Notes: generated by a model not told the origin, from the sequence alone. DNA of 64,000 nucleotides from Nocardioides jensenii JCM 1364 = NBRC 14755 (GCF_001552535.1 NZ_BCRJ01000008.1:1-64000); one strand, 5' to 3'; positions 1 through 8,752 are shown, counted from the stretch's first letter. Numbers and translations are program-made.

Positions 1-2
1 CC

Positions 3-173
3 CTCGCGACGGACGAACGATGGAAGACCTGCGTAAAGACCACCTGGGCCGGATGCGGCCAGCACGTGAACCAGGTCAAGGCACGCGTGCCTACCGGACA
101 GTCGCGCCCCGGGCACCCCAGGGCCGAACGCACCGGCGGCGGCGTCCTCAGCAGGCTGCTGAAGCTCCGCTGA
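3..173 (+). CDS. C-terminal part of a small Cys-containing protein (partial)
   Basis: The frame is open from the window edge to TGA at 171-173. It encodes TTWAGCGQHV followed by a QV-x-ARVP stretch, nearly the same as the central part of the small protein at 15048-15215, so the two are paralogues. The N-terminal MCRAV-C-x2-C part of the other copy is replaced here by unrelated-looking residues or lies outside the window. Function is unknown; the Cys and His content suggests metal or thiol chemistry. Another reading frame with an ATG at 20 also crosses this stretch but lacks this homology. Confidence 0.55.
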   Translation, partial: LATDERWKTCVKTTWAGCGQHVNQVKARVPTGQSRPGHPRAERTGGGVLSRLLKLR

Positions 174-247
174 CCCGCCCCCTCCCCGCCGCACAGGCGT
201 ACGCGTCGGTCCGCTAGGGTCTATTCCACTATTCATTGGAGGAACGG

Positions 248-913
248 ATGAGTGAGCCACGGAACGCCGTATTTCAGGAGCTGGCGGTGGTCGGGAAGGC
301 CTTCGGCAGCGCGAAGCGCCTCGAGCTGGTCGACCTGCTCGCCCAGGGCGAGCGGACCGTCGAGGGCTTGACCCGCGCGGCGGACATGGGGCTGAGCACC
401 GTGTCGGCGCATCTTCAGGTGCTGAAACTCTCGAACCTGGTGCAGACCCGCCGCGAGGGCACCCGGATCTACTACCGGCTCGCTGGTGACGACGTGGCTT
501 CGCTGTACGACGCGATGCTGACCATCGCTCGCACGCGTTCCGCGGACGTCGAGCGCGCGCTGAACGCCTACCTCAACCTCCCCGGCACGGGAGAGGTCGG
601 CATCATCACCCGGCAAGAGCTGACCGAGCTGCTCGATCGCGGCGACGCACGCGTCCTCGACGTACGCCCTGCCGAGGAGTACGCCGCGGGTCACATCCCG
701 GGCGCCCGGAACCTGCCGTTCGACCAACTGTCCTCAGCGGTGGAGCAGCTGAGGGAGGAGCGCCGCATCATCGCCTACTGCCGTGGCGCCTACTGCGTGC
801 TCGCCCACGACGCCATCCGGCTACTCGGGGGTGAGGGCATCCAGGCCCTCCGGCTCGAGGACGGGATGCTGGAATGGCGCACCCACGGCCACCCCGTCGA
901 GGTCGGCGCATGA
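248..913 (+). CDS. ArsR-family repressor fused to a rhodanese domain
   Basis: This is a one-component regulator of 221 residues. Residues about 10-95 form an ArsR winged helix (STVSAHLQVL recognition helix, then REGTRIYYRL wing). Residues about 115-218 form a rhodanese domain with DVRPAEEYAAGHIPGA and the active-site loop YCRGAYC. The fusion suggests that the rhodanese Cys reads persulfide or another thiol signal and alters DNA binding; this is inferred. ATG 248 is preferred over an upstream TTG at 236 because GGAGGA (238-243) lies just ahead of it. The gene heads a four-gene operon with thiol-redox proteins; its stop overlaps the next start. Confidence 0.88.
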   Translation: MSEPRNAVFQELAVVGKAFGSAKRLELVDLLAQGERTVEGLTRAADMGLSTVSAHLQVLKLSNLVQTRREGTRIYYRLAGDDVASLYDAMLTIARTRSADVERALNAYLNLPGTGEVGIITRQELTELLDRGDARVLDVRPAEEYAAGHIPGARNLPFDQLSSAVEQLREERRIIAYCRGAYCVLAHDAIRLLGGEGIQALRLEDGMLEWRTHGHPVEVGA

Positions 914-1377
914 TCACCGCGCTGAGGCTGTGGCCCCCGCGACGCTGGTTGACCGCCGCGCTGTTCGGCGCAGGCTTTGTCCTGCTCATCGCCGTCCCGA
1001 CCGACCTGATCGACACCCCGATCTTCGGCCGCGAGGTCCCACCGACCTGGTGGGCATGGCCATCTCTCCTGGTCTCCTCAGTGCTTGCCGGTGTGCTCCT
1101 CGCCTCCTATGTCGCCACCCCCGAGCGCACCGTCACCGACCGCACCGCCACACGCGGCGGCTGGGTGGGGAGCGTGCTGACCTTCTTCGCAGTCGGCTGC
1201 CCGGTCTGCAACAAGCTCGTCCTGCTCGCACTCGGCTCCGCCGGCGCGATGACCTGGTTCGAACCGGTCCAACCGCTGCTCCAGATCGCCGCGGTCATCC
1301 TTCTCGCCTGGGCGCTGCGCATGCGACTGCTCGGCGAGCTCTCCTGCCCCACCACGACCGAGGAAGTCCATGCCTAA
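910..1377 (+). CDS. Small integral membrane protein with a CPVC motif
   Basis: This 155-residue protein has about four hydrophobic segments and the motif AVGCPVCNKLVLLALG near residues 95-110, which puts a CxxC-type pair at or in the membrane. ATG 910 overlaps the stop of the ArsR-rhodanese gene, and the 3' end overlaps the DsbA-like gene by 8 bp, so translation is probably coupled. Similar proteins travel with DsbA-like and CcdA-like genes in actinobacterial metal and sulfur islands. A role in passing reducing or oxidising equivalents, or in sulfur handling, is inferred from the neighbours. I recognise no named family. Confidence 0.7.
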   Translation: MITALRLWPPRRWLTAALFGAGFVLLIAVPTDLIDTPIFGREVPPTWWAWPSLLVSSVLAGVLLASYVATPERTVTDRTATRGGWVGSVLTFFAVGCPVCNKLVLLALGSAGAMTWFEPVQPLLQIAAVILLAWALRMRLLGELSCPTTTEEVHA

Positions 1378-2077
1378 GTCCCGCACGTCGACCAAGAGCC
1401 CGACCCTGCCCCTGATCCTGGCTGCCGTGGCCGCCATCGCCCTCCTGGTCACGCTCTTCGACCTTCCCGGGGCAGCACCATCCGGCTCAGCGAGGGAGTC
1501 CTCCCGGGCCGCTCCGAGCGATGACCCGCTCGCGCAGCTCGCCCGCCGCCAGCCAGATGACCCGATGGCCAAGGGGGACGTCGACGCCCCAGTAGTGCTG
1601 ATCGCCTACTCGGAGTTCCAGTGCCCGTTCTGTGGGAAGTTCGCCCGCGACACCGCGCCCACGCTGGTGGATCAGTATGTCGCCGACGGCACGCTGCGCA
1701 TCGAGTGGCGCGACTTCCCTTACCTGGGGCCCGAATCAACGACCGCGGCGCTGGCCGGCCGTGCCGCCGCTGCCCAAGACAAGTTCTGGGAGTTCCACGA
1801 CGTGATGTACGCCGATCAGCTGCCGCCCAACAGCGGCAGACTGGACGAGGCCTACGTCGAGTCCGTAGCCGAGGAGATCGGCCTTGACGTCGAGCAGTTC
1901 CGCGCCGACATGGCGTCCGATGCCACGAGGGAACTGGTGGCCGCCGACTTCGAGGAGGGCCAGGCCATCGGCATCACAGGAACCCCCTCCTTCCTGATCA
2001 ACGGCACCCCCGTCGTCGGCGCCCAGCCCACCGAGGTCTTCGAGCAGGTCATCGAGGAAGCCGCGGACGCGTCGTGA
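1370..2077 (+). CDS. Membrane-anchored DsbA-like thioredoxin-fold oxidoreductase
   Basis: The protein has 235 residues. One N-terminal membrane segment (about 12-32) anchors a thioredoxin fold with the active site SEFQCPFCGKFARD near residues 83-96 and the conserved cis-Pro loop GITGTPSFLINGTPVVGAQP near residues 203-222. The architecture is that of actinobacterial DsbA/disulfide-exchange proteins acting outside the membrane. Its start lies inside the end of the CPVC membrane protein gene, and its stop overlaps the GTG of the CcdA gene. With CcdA next door, electrons from cytoplasmic thioredoxin could be delivered to this protein; that link is inferred. Confidence 0.9.
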   Translation: MPKSRTSTKSPTLPLILAAVAAIALLVTLFDLPGAAPSGSARESSRAAPSDDPLAQLARRQPDDPMAKGDVDAPVVLIAYSEFQCPFCGKFARDTAPTLVDQYVADGTLRIEWRDFPYLGPESTTAALAGRAAAAQDKFWEFHDVMYADQLPPNSGRLDEAYVESVAEEIGLDVEQFRADMASDATRELVAADFEEGQAIGITGTPSFLINGTPVVGAQPTEVFEQVIEEAADAS

Positions 2078-2988
2078 CCGAGGTCGGCCTGCTCGCGGCC
2101 TTCGCGGCAGGGATCCTCTCATTGCTCTCCCCGTGCAGCGCCCTGCTTCTGCCCTCGTTTTTCGCCTATGCCTTCACCAGCAAACGCGCTTTGGTGGCGC
2201 GGACGCTGGTATTCTACGGCGGTCTGCTGCTCACGCTGGTTCCGATGGGTACCGGTGTCGCCGCCGCATCCACGGTGTTCTATGGACACCGTCCCCTGCT
2301 GATTGCAGTGGCTGGCTGGACCATCATCGGACTCGGGGTCCTCCAGCTCTTCGGCAAGGGCTTCGCCATGCCGTTCGCAGGCCGCCTGCAATCCTGGTCG
2401 AGCAACCGGGAGAGCTCCGGCTGGCTCTCCACCCTGATCCTCGGCGGCGTCTACGGCCTGGCCGGGTTCTGCTCCGGTCCGGTACTCGGAGCGATACTCA
2501 CCGTGGCCGCCGTCCAGGACTCGCCGTGGCGTGGCGGCGCGTTACTCGCCGTCTATGCGCTCGGCATGACCGCGCCGCTGCTGGCCCTCGCGGCGCTCTG
2601 GGACCGTTTCGACCTCGGCGGGCGCCGCTGGTTGAAGGGCCGCATCCTGGCTTGGGGACCGCTGCGCGTGCACACCACCTCCGCCGTCGCCGGCCTACTC
2701 TTCGTCACCATCGGCGCTGTGTTCCTGCGCTATGACGGGACCGCTGGCATCACCGGGGCATTCGGCATGGGTGACACCGTCGACCTCGAGTTCTCAGCCC
2801 AGCGCGCCATCGCGGACTGGGCCGCCGCGGTCCCGGACTGGCTGCTGCCAGCGGGTGTCCTGCTCGGCGCTGCGACGCTCGCCTGGCGGCGCCACCGGCA
2901 CAGTGACCCCGGGGGCGCCGACAAGCGCGGGGCAACAGGTCCGAGCGGACGTGTCGGCACCGACCAGGACCACAGCCTGCGCCGATGA
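2074..2988 (+). CDS. ccdA: CcdA/DsbD-like transmembrane electron-transfer protein
   Basis: This 304-residue protein has six or more hydrophobic segments and the family start AAGILSLLSPCSALLLPSFF, with a second Cys-containing segment GLAGFCSGPVLGAILTVAAV near residues 128-147. CcdA proteins carry electrons across the membrane to extracytoplasmic thioredoxin-fold proteins. GTG 2074 overlaps the DsbA-like stop (GTGA), so both are probably made together. The C-terminal 40 residues are charged and poorly conserved. The last gene of the 248-2988 operon. Confidence 0.87.
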   Translation: MTEVGLLAAFAAGILSLLSPCSALLLPSFFAYAFTSKRALVARTLVFYGGLLLTLVPMGTGVAAASTVFYGHRPLLIAVAGWTIIGLGVLQLFGKGFAMPFAGRLQSWSSNRESSGWLSTLILGGVYGLAGFCSGPVLGAILTVAAVQDSPWRGGALLAVYALGMTAPLLALAALWDRFDLGGRRWLKGRILAWGPLRVHTTSAVAGLLFVTIGAVFLRYDGTAGITGAFGMGDTVDLEFSAQRAIADWAAAVPDWLLPAGVLLGAATLAWRRHRHSDPGGADKRGATGPSGRVGTDQDHSLRR

Positions 2989-3180
2989 CGAGCCCGGCGG
3001 CGCGCAAGGCGGCACGTGCGTACCGGACGAGCATGTCGGTGCGCGTCCAGCCGGCGATGGCCACCGAGATCCGACTGACTGGCGCCAGTTCGCATCTGGG
3101 CGCGATAGGCACATATCCAGCGAAGGCGGCGGGTGCCCCGCCATGTCGTCGGTCGCGGAGTAAGCGCCGACCGTAAGTGC
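2989..3180 (-). pseudogene. Possible remnant of a tyrosine recombinase C-terminus
   Basis: The 605 bp between ccdA and cydB holds no intact gene. On the minus strand, around 3061-2990, one frame reads AIAGWTRTDMLVRYARAA, which resembles the C-terminal catalytic Tyr region of phage-type integrases (GW-x2-TDML-x-RY). Upstream the frame has neither the other catalytic residues nor good coding texture. I read it as a decayed integrase end, a scar of an earlier element. The rest of the gap (3181-3593) shows nothing I recognise. Confidence 0.3.
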
Positions 3181-3593
3181 GTTCCACGATGGTGCGGGAT
3201 CCTCGACCGCAGGACCAGTCGCACATGGCGCGGGTTGACTCCGAATGCGCGGCGGTGATCGCCTCGGCAATACGACGGCCTCTTCCACGCCCAAGCCGGC
3301 GGGCAGGTCAGCGTGATCCATGGTGGGCGTGAGGAGTGAGTCCTCCACGCGTTGTACGGGACAGCGGCGCCACCGTTGCCGTTGCGGTCGGGGCGGTGTC
3401 CGCGCGACCGTCCGACTATGCGGGCGAGGTTGTCTGCTCGGCCAGTCACCGCCGCTCATCCGCTCGCGCGCCACGAGGAGCCGCACTGTCGATCACAGGA
3501 GCAGCAATCCCGATGGCTCGGCGTGTGATGGTTCCAAACCGGGCCCGCCGATGGTGTCCGGGGAAATGACGTCCGACGACCCGCGGGCCGAGA

Positions 3594-4595
3594 TCAATGG
3601 TGTGTCCAGGCATCAGTTTGGGTCAGCCGGAATAGATAGGCGAGGGCGGGAAGCACGATGATACCGGCCAAGGCAGCCACCACGAGTAGCGACTGCAGCG
3701 TAGCCGGTGCTCCGGCGGCCTCCGCGATGGTGACCTCGTCGACCAGCAGCCATGGGTATTGGGCGATCCCCCATCCGACGATGACCGATCCCACGGCCAA
3801 GAGAGCACCGAACCGGGCTGCGCCAGAGCGCCGGCACCAGAGCAGGATCAGGCTCAGGAAGCCTCCGATTATCGAGGTGCCGATCAGCGGTGCCGCGCGC
3901 CCAGTGAGTCCCTCGGCCAAAGTTGGTGCGTCCTGGGCGATGGACGCCAGCGCGCCCAGTACCAGAGCGCCGGTGAGGAGACCTACTCCGATTGTTCGTC
4001 GTCGGAGCTGCTCCGCGAGCTGTTCACGGCTGGCGCGGACCGCGTCTGCGGTGAGGAAGGTGCCAGCGAGGAATGCGCAGCTGGCCACGGCGACTGCTCC
4101 GACGCTGAGGGAGGTAATGGTGATCCAGGACGTCCAGACGTTTCCGTCACCGTCGGCCGGGACGCGCCCCGAGGCGACGGCACCTGCAGCGGCTCCGAGG
4201 AAGAAGGGAGCGATCAGTGAGGAGCCGGCGAAGATCGCGCCGTAGAGGCGGGCTTGGCCGATCGTGGCTGAGTACTTGCGGAAGGCGAAGCCCGCGCCAC
4301 GCAGCACAATGCCGAGCAGAGCGAACAGTAGGGGAACGATGAGAGTGGACATCGCGGCGGCGAACGCCTCGGGGAAGGCAGTCCACCATGTCACCAGGAC
4401 GTAAATGAGCCAGACGTGGTTCGCCTCCCACACCGGTCCGATGCTGTGGTCGACCTGGGTGCGCAGTTCCGCGCCTCGGCTGGTACTGCCGGCGGTCAGG
4501 TCATAGAAGCCCGAGCCGAAGTCGGCTCCGCCCAAGATGGCGTAGGCGACCAGTCCGATGAACATTGCGCCCGCGACTGCCACGGCGAGCGTCAT
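3594..4595 (-). CDS. cydB: Cytochrome bd ubiquinol/menaquinol oxidase subunit II
   Basis: CydB is the second membrane subunit of the bd-type terminal oxidase, which reduces oxygen with quinol electrons and does not use the copper chemistry of cytochrome c oxidases. The 333-residue protein has the family start YAILGGADFGSGFYDL and the WEANHVWLIYVLVTWWTAFP region near residues 55-75, with eight or nine membrane segments. Its ATG overlaps the cydA stop (ATGA), as expected for a coupled pair. No cydC/cydD assembly transporter is present nearby, so the host must supply it if needed. Confidence 0.95.
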   Translation of the reverse strand: MTLAVAVAGAMFIGLVAYAILGGADFGSGFYDLTAGSTSRGAELRTQVDHSIGPVWEANHVWLIYVLVTWWTAFPEAFAAAMSTLIVPLLFALLGIVLRGAGFAFRKYSATIGQARLYGAIFAGSSLIAPFFLGAAAGAVASGRVPADGDGNVWTSWITITSLSVGAVAVASCAFLAGTFLTADAVRASREQLAEQLRRRTIGVGLLTGALVLGALASIAQDAPTLAEGLTGRAAPLIGTSIIGGFLSLILLWCRRSGAARFGALLAVGSVIVGWGIAQYPWLLVDEVTIAEAAGAPATLQSLLVVAALAGIIVLPALAYLFRLTQTDAWTHH

Positions 4596-5998
4596 GAGGA
4601 CTCGCTACCGGATGGAGGGTCGTAGTGGCGGTTCGGTTCCTGCGGAGCATAGGGGCTGGGCAGTTCCTGCTGACCTTCGCGCCAGCGTCGTGCCATGGAC
4701 CGCAGCACGGTAACCGCCGCCGCGGTCATGGCTGTGTAGATGACCGCTGTGGTGCCCAACAACCACCACAGCCCGGAGTTGCTGCCGGCCGCTTCGGAGG
4801 TGCGCATCACGCCGTAGACGATCCAGGGTTGTCGACCGACTTCAGTGGCGATCCAGCCGGCCTCCATGGCGAGCACCGCAAGTGGTCCGGCGGCGGCGGC
4901 GAACCGCAGGAACCACCGCCGGTCCCGCAGGTCGTGACCGCGCCATCGGACGATCCAGTAGAGCACCACGGCCAGTGCCAGCAGGGTGCCGATGCCGACC
5001 ATCGTCTGGAATGCCCAGTGCGTAATGTTGACTGGTGGATGATTCTCTGGCGGGATTGTGTCCAAGCCAGGAACCGGGGCGGTCAGCGAGTTCCGAGCGA
5101 TGATCGATCCGAGTCGCGGGATCTCGATCGCGCCGTACACTTCGCCGTCGACCAAGACCCCGCCGATCCGCAGGGGTGCGGGAGCCTCGGTGGTGGTGGC
5201 CAGCTCGAATGCGGCGAGCTTCGCTGGCTGCCGGTCGCTGAGGTCACCGCCGAGCAGGTGCCCGATCACAGGTTGGGCGACCGCGGCGATGCTGGCGAAG
5301 ACGAACGGGATCGCGAAACCGAGTCTGTGGTGGCGGTCGCGCCGGCCGCGAAGCATGCCCACGGCGTACACGCCGGCGATCGTGAAGCCGACCACCATGT
5401 AGGCAGCGACCCACATGTGGGCGAACTGTAGGACAACGATGTCGTTGAACATCGCTGCCCACGGGTCGACATCGACCACTTGGCCGTCCACGATCCGGAA
5501 CCCGGACGGCGCGTTCATCCAAGCGTTGACCGAGATCACGCAGAAGGTCCCGACCACCCCGGCGACCGCCATTGGCACCACCATCAGCAGATGACGGCGT
5601 GGGGGCATTCGGCCCCAGCCGTAGAGGTAGATCCCGAGGAAGATCGCCTCGACGAAGAACGAAAGGCCCTCCAGTGCAAACGGCAGCCCGAGCACGTCGC
5701 CGAACTCACCCATCAGGCCAGGCCAGAGGAGACCCATCTCAAAACTCAGCACAGTGCCAGAGACCGCGCCGATGGCGAACAACACAGCCGACACCTTCGC
5801 CCATCGCTGCGCCAATCTCAGTGCCACCACATCGCCGCGCGCGATCCCGCGCCAGTGCGCTACAAAGATCATCGCCGGGAACGCGACGCCAAAACAGGCC
5901 AAGATGATGTGCCACCCCAACGACAGCGCCATCTGTTGGCGTGCTGGCAGAAGACCCTCCGGGTCCACGGCCGTGGCTAGAGAGAGCAGGTCGATCAT
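4592..5998 (-). CDS. cydA: Cytochrome bd oxidase subunit I
   Basis: CydA carries the quinol site and the haems. The chosen 468-residue frame begins MIDLLSLATAV, fitting the family start, with a GGAGTAGG sequence about 10-20 bases upstream; open frame continues further but lacks homology. Clear family blocks are ARQQMALSLGWHIILACFGV (near residue 20, with the haem-ligand His), EGLSFFVEAIFLGIYLYGWG, and the quinol-loop region followed by NITHWAFQTMVGIG. The C-terminal WIVYGVMRTSEAA is typical. The loop between membrane segments VI and VII is of the short actinobacterial kind. It is followed by cydB and preceded by a CtaG-like gene on the same strand. Confidence 0.95.
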   Translation of the reverse strand: MIDLLSLATAVDPEGLLPARQQMALSLGWHIILACFGVAFPAMIFVAHWRGIARGDVVALRLAQRWAKVSAVLFAIGAVSGTVLSFEMGLLWPGLMGEFGDVLGLPFALEGLSFFVEAIFLGIYLYGWGRMPPRRHLLMVVPMAVAGVVGTFCVISVNAWMNAPSGFRIVDGQVVDVDPWAAMFNDIVVLQFAHMWVAAYMVVGFTIAGVYAVGMLRGRRDRHHRLGFAIPFVFASIAAVAQPVIGHLLGGDLSDRQPAKLAAFELATTTEAPAPLRIGGVLVDGEVYGAIEIPRLGSIIARNSLTAPVPGLDTIPPENHPPVNITHWAFQTMVGIGTLLALAVVLYWIVRWRGHDLRDRRWFLRFAAAAGPLAVLAMEAGWIATEVGRQPWIVYGVMRTSEAAGSNSGLWWLLGTTAVIYTAMTAAAVTVLRSMARRWREGQQELPSPYAPQEPNRHYDPPSGSESS

Positions 5999-6012
5999 CA
6001 CAACAGCGATAC

Positions 6013-6930
6013 CTACTCCGCAGCGCCAGCACGGATGGGGGCGGGCGTCGAGGTGACAAGGATTCCGCTGGCGCGTGGTGTCCCGGTTCGACCGAGCGGG
6101 CGCGACGGAGATGGCGTTGTTCGCCAGGTCACCAGGAGCGCGACGGCGAGCAGCAACTCGGCGATGTCGCCTCCGAAATACATAAGGTTTCCCGCCGCCT
6201 GCATCTCGGCGATCGGCTCCCGGACCTGGACAAGGAGACCCGCGAAGATCAGCTGGGCGACCACCGAGTGGATCGCAATCGACAGTCCGAGTACCACTAG
6301 CCTGAGCCGCACCGACGCCCGAGCCGGCGCGGGGTCTGGGCCTGCGATCGCCCAAGCGAACAACAGTCCCGAGGCGACAAGGTGGAAGTGCACGGCGATG
6401 TGCACCGCGTCGTTGCGGGTGCTCACCGCGTACAACGGGGTGAAGTAGAGCACGATCAGGCCCCCACTGGTCAGCATCAGTCCGACGAAGGGATGTGAGA
6501 GCACGCGGACAGGGCGCGTGTGCAGCAGACGTCCCAGTCGTCGCGCCTCACGGTGCGGCAACTGACGCAGCAATAGCGTGACCGGCGCTGCCAGCACGAG
6601 TGCCAATGGAGCGATCATGGCCAGCACCAGGTGCTGTGCCATGTGTCCACCGAAGTCACGGTCGGCGTAGCCGTCCAGCCCCGGTCCCAGCGCCACCATG
6701 ATCAGCGCCGACCCCAACAAGAACAAGAATATTCGAGACATCGGCCAACCTCTGCGGCCGCGCTCCCTCATGGCCAGCCACACGTAGCCGACGGCCACAC
6801 AGGAGACGAGTAGCAGCGGCAGCCAGACACTGAGAAAGCCCGCCAGCACGGTCCACATCCCAGTTTCGTCCTGGTGGCCCCCGTGTGCGAGTACCTCCTG
6901 ATTCAAATGGGTTCTCGCGGAGATCAACAT
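6013..6930 (-). CDS. CtaG-like (caa3_CtaG family) membrane protein
   Basis: This polytopic protein of 305 residues has the family signatures GHMAQHLVLAMIAPLALVLA and HIAVHFHLVASGLLFAWAI, rich in membrane-embedded His. The caa3_CtaG family includes proteins needed for assembly of cytochrome caa3 oxidases; here the partner is a bd oxidase. The ATG at 6930 has GAGGAG 8 bases upstream; a longer frame to 7002 would overlap the previous gene. It lies 14 bp upstream of cydA in the same direction, so the pair DUF2243-CtaG probably joins the bd oxidase operon. Confidence 0.8.
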   Translation of the reverse strand: MLISARTHLNQEVLAHGGHQDETGMWTVLAGFLSVWLPLLLVSCVAVGYVWLAMRERGRRGWPMSRIFLFLLGSALIMVALGPGLDGYADRDFGGHMAQHLVLAMIAPLALVLAAPVTLLLRQLPHREARRLGRLLHTRPVRVLSHPFVGLMLTSGGLIVLYFTPLYAVSTRNDAVHIAVHFHLVASGLLFAWAIAGPDPAPARASVRLRLVVLGLSIAIHSVVAQLIFAGLLVQVREPIAEMQAAGNLMYFGGDIAELLLAVALLVTWRTTPSPSRPLGRTGTPRASGILVTSTPAPIRAGAAE

Positions 6931-6943
6931 AATCCAGCGCTCC

Positions 6944-7513
6944 TCACGAGCGAGTGCGGTCCGGACCCATCGAGGCAGCCGCCGTGTCGTAGTAGCTGGC
7001 ACCGCGCTGTAGCAGCCAGCCCCCGATCACCAACAGTGCTCCAAGCGCGAGGAACCCCAGATCCCACCAGATCTGATTGTCTCCACTACGCACGTGGTGG
7101 ATGCCGAGGATGTGATGGTCGACGATTCCCTCGACCAGGTTGAAGACACCCCATCCGACAAGCACCCAGCCCCAGAGCGCTCGGGACTTCCAGACTCGTC
7201 CTCGCGACTGCTGGACTCGCGAGTACAGCAACGCGAGACCAACCAGCACCATGACCCAGGTGAAGGTGTGGAAGAGCCCGTCCCACACGGTATTGATCTC
7301 CAGCCCGTGCACAGTGCTGTCGGGGTAATAGCGGACCCCGATGTTGTCGCTGTCGGTCGAGGTCAGCATGTGGTGCCACTGCAGCAGTTGGTGCAGCAGA
7401 ATCCCGTCGACAAACCCGCCGAGCCCGACGCCGAGCACGATTCCTGGCGTGGCCAGGCTCCGAGGCTCTCGAGTTGATGTTGTTGCGTCCTCCGATTGGG
7501 CATTTGCGGACAT
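6944..7513 (-). CDS. DUF2243 family membrane protein
   Basis: The protein has 189 residues with four membrane segments and the family blocks GFVDGILLHQLLQWHHML and FNLVEGIVDHHILGIHHV, each holding several His and Asp residues that could bind metal. DUF2243 genes are usually found next to CtaG-like genes in actinobacteria, as here. Function is unknown; copper or haem handling for oxidase assembly is a plausible inference. The start has AGGAG (minus strand) a few bases ahead. It is the first gene after the sigma factor gene, from which it is separated by 125 bp that probably contain the operon promoter. Confidence 0.82.
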   Translation of the reverse strand: MSANAQSEDATTSTREPRSLATPGIVLGVGLGGFVDGILLHQLLQWHHMLTSTDSDNIGVRYYPDSTVHGLEINTVWDGLFHTFTWVMVLVGLALLYSRVQQSRGRVWKSRALWGWVLVGWGVFNLVEGIVDHHILGIHHVRSGDNQIWWDLGFLALGALLVIGGWLLQRGASYYDTAAASMGPDRTRS

Positions 7514-7638
7514 GAGTCATCTCCTAGGTTCGGCCTTACAAACGAGTACCCCATTCGGGCCGAGCTATTCGGCGCAGCAGCACCAGAGCGCGGCACCACG
7601 ATGGAGCGCACCTTCAACTCTTCCGTTTCCTGGTGTCA

Positions 7639-8406
7639 TCATCGCTTCATCTGCCGCCGCCGCAATGCCTCGCGGGTCCGCTCTAGCTGGGTCGGGCCGA
7701 GCGCAGCCTCATCGCCGAGCGCCCCGACAGCGGCCGTGACGCCCACCAGGCTGGCGTAAATTGGAGGGCAGTTCGGGCATCGCACAAGGTGTGCTTCCAG
7801 CTGCCGGCGCTTAGTGTCTGGCAGCTCGCCGTCAACGTAGTCGCTGATCTGGGAGCGGGCGTCCCAGCACCGCGACATTTGCGAGTCGCGACGACGGATC
7901 TGCCTCTGTTCGAGTACGGCGACCAACATCATTCGCCCGCGACGAAGCCGCTGTTTGGCCGCCGACAACGACACGGACTGGATGGCGGCGATTGCGGGCA
8001 CAGTGAGTCCTTCCATGTCGTGGAGAACGACCGCGGATCGGTACTTGAACGGTAGGGCGAGCAGGGCGTCGCGAAGTTCGTCTGCTGTCCCTGCACGCTC
8101 GACCACCGCGGCGGCGTCCACTGTCCAGCCGTCGTCCCTCCATGCAGCGTCGGCAATCGCTGCGACGTCCTCACGTGGTGTCTCCCGCTCACGGCGTCCC
8201 TGGTCGACGGCGAAGTTGTGCAGGATGCGGCGCAGCCATGCCCCGAGCGGGGCGTCGCCGCGATAGGTGTCGTGCCGTTCAAGGGCGCGTGCGAGTGTCT
8301 CCTGCGCCAAGTCTTCGGCTTGATGTCGGTTACCAGTGATCGACCAGGCATACGCCCGCAGTCGCGGGAGTTCCGCAACGAGTTCGTCGACGAAGTCTGG
8401 GCTCAA
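7639..8406 (-). CDS. ECF sigma factor with a fused anti-sigma zinc-finger domain
   Basis: Residues about 5-165 are an ECF sigma factor: region 2 (AWSITGNRHQAEDLAQETLA) and region 4 (ALLALPFKYRSAVVLHDMEG with an AIQSVSLSAAKQRLRRGR helix). Residues about 185-230 form a zinc-binding anti-sigma (ZAS) motif: WDARSQISDYVDGELP then HLVRCPNC, i.e. His-x3-Cys-x2-Cys. Sigma and anti-sigma are usually separate genes; here one frame carries both. The start is a TTG with no in-frame ATG near it, so the true start is uncertain. It probably controls the downstream DUF2243-CtaG-cydAB genes, its own neighbours, or both. Confidence 0.82.
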   Translation of the reverse strand: MSPDFVDELVAELPRLRAYAWSITGNRHQAEDLAQETLARALERHDTYRGDAPLGAWLRRILHNFAVDQGRRERETPREDVAAIADAAWRDDGWTVDAAAVVERAGTADELRDALLALPFKYRSAVVLHDMEGLTVPAIAAIQSVSLSAAKQRLRRGRMMLVAVLEQRQIRRRDSQMSRCWDARSQISDYVDGELPDTKRRQLEAHLVRCPNCPPIYASLVGVTAAVGALGDEAALGPTQLERTREALRRRQMKR

Positions 8407-8416
8407 CGGCGAGGGT

Positions 8417-8656
8417 TCACCCCGCTGCAGTGGGCGCTGAGGGCGTTCGTCGGTCGCGGCCTAGGGTGCGGATCCCGAACGGCAAGTACAGCGGGCAGGT
8501 GCCGACCGCGGAAGTAGCCACCATGATCACCGCGAGCGCGTAGAAGAGTAGCGACAACGCACCGAGCGGGCCCATGACGATCCCCGCGACTACGAGTGCG
8601 GGCGCGATGATGAATGTGCGGATCAAGCGGTCCGCGCGTCCCATGTTGAGTTTCAT
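8417..8656 (-). CDS. YgaP-like/DUF2892 small membrane protein
   Basis: This is a 79-residue protein starting MKLNMGRADRLIRTFIIAPA, with two membrane segments and GTCPLYLPFGIRTLG near the end; this is the pattern of the membrane part of YgaP-type sulfurtransferases (DUF2892). ATG 8656 has GGAGG just upstream; a longer frame to 8728 lacks a ribosome site. A second member of the family lies at 15212-15415. Here the membrane part and the rhodanese (8753-9274) are separate neighbouring genes, whereas in E. coli YgaP they are fused. Confidence 0.78.
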   Translation of the reverse strand: MKLNMGRADRLIRTFIIAPALVVAGIVMGPLGALSLLFYALAVIMVATSAVGTCPLYLPFGIRTLGRDRRTPSAPTAAG

Positions 8657-8752
8657 CAGTCCTCCGGTTGTCCTCGAATTGGTGGTGCTGTGTATCTGTA
8701 GACGCAGTAGGGACGCCGTTCGATACAAACCGAATGGCGGTGGGGCCGTGGC

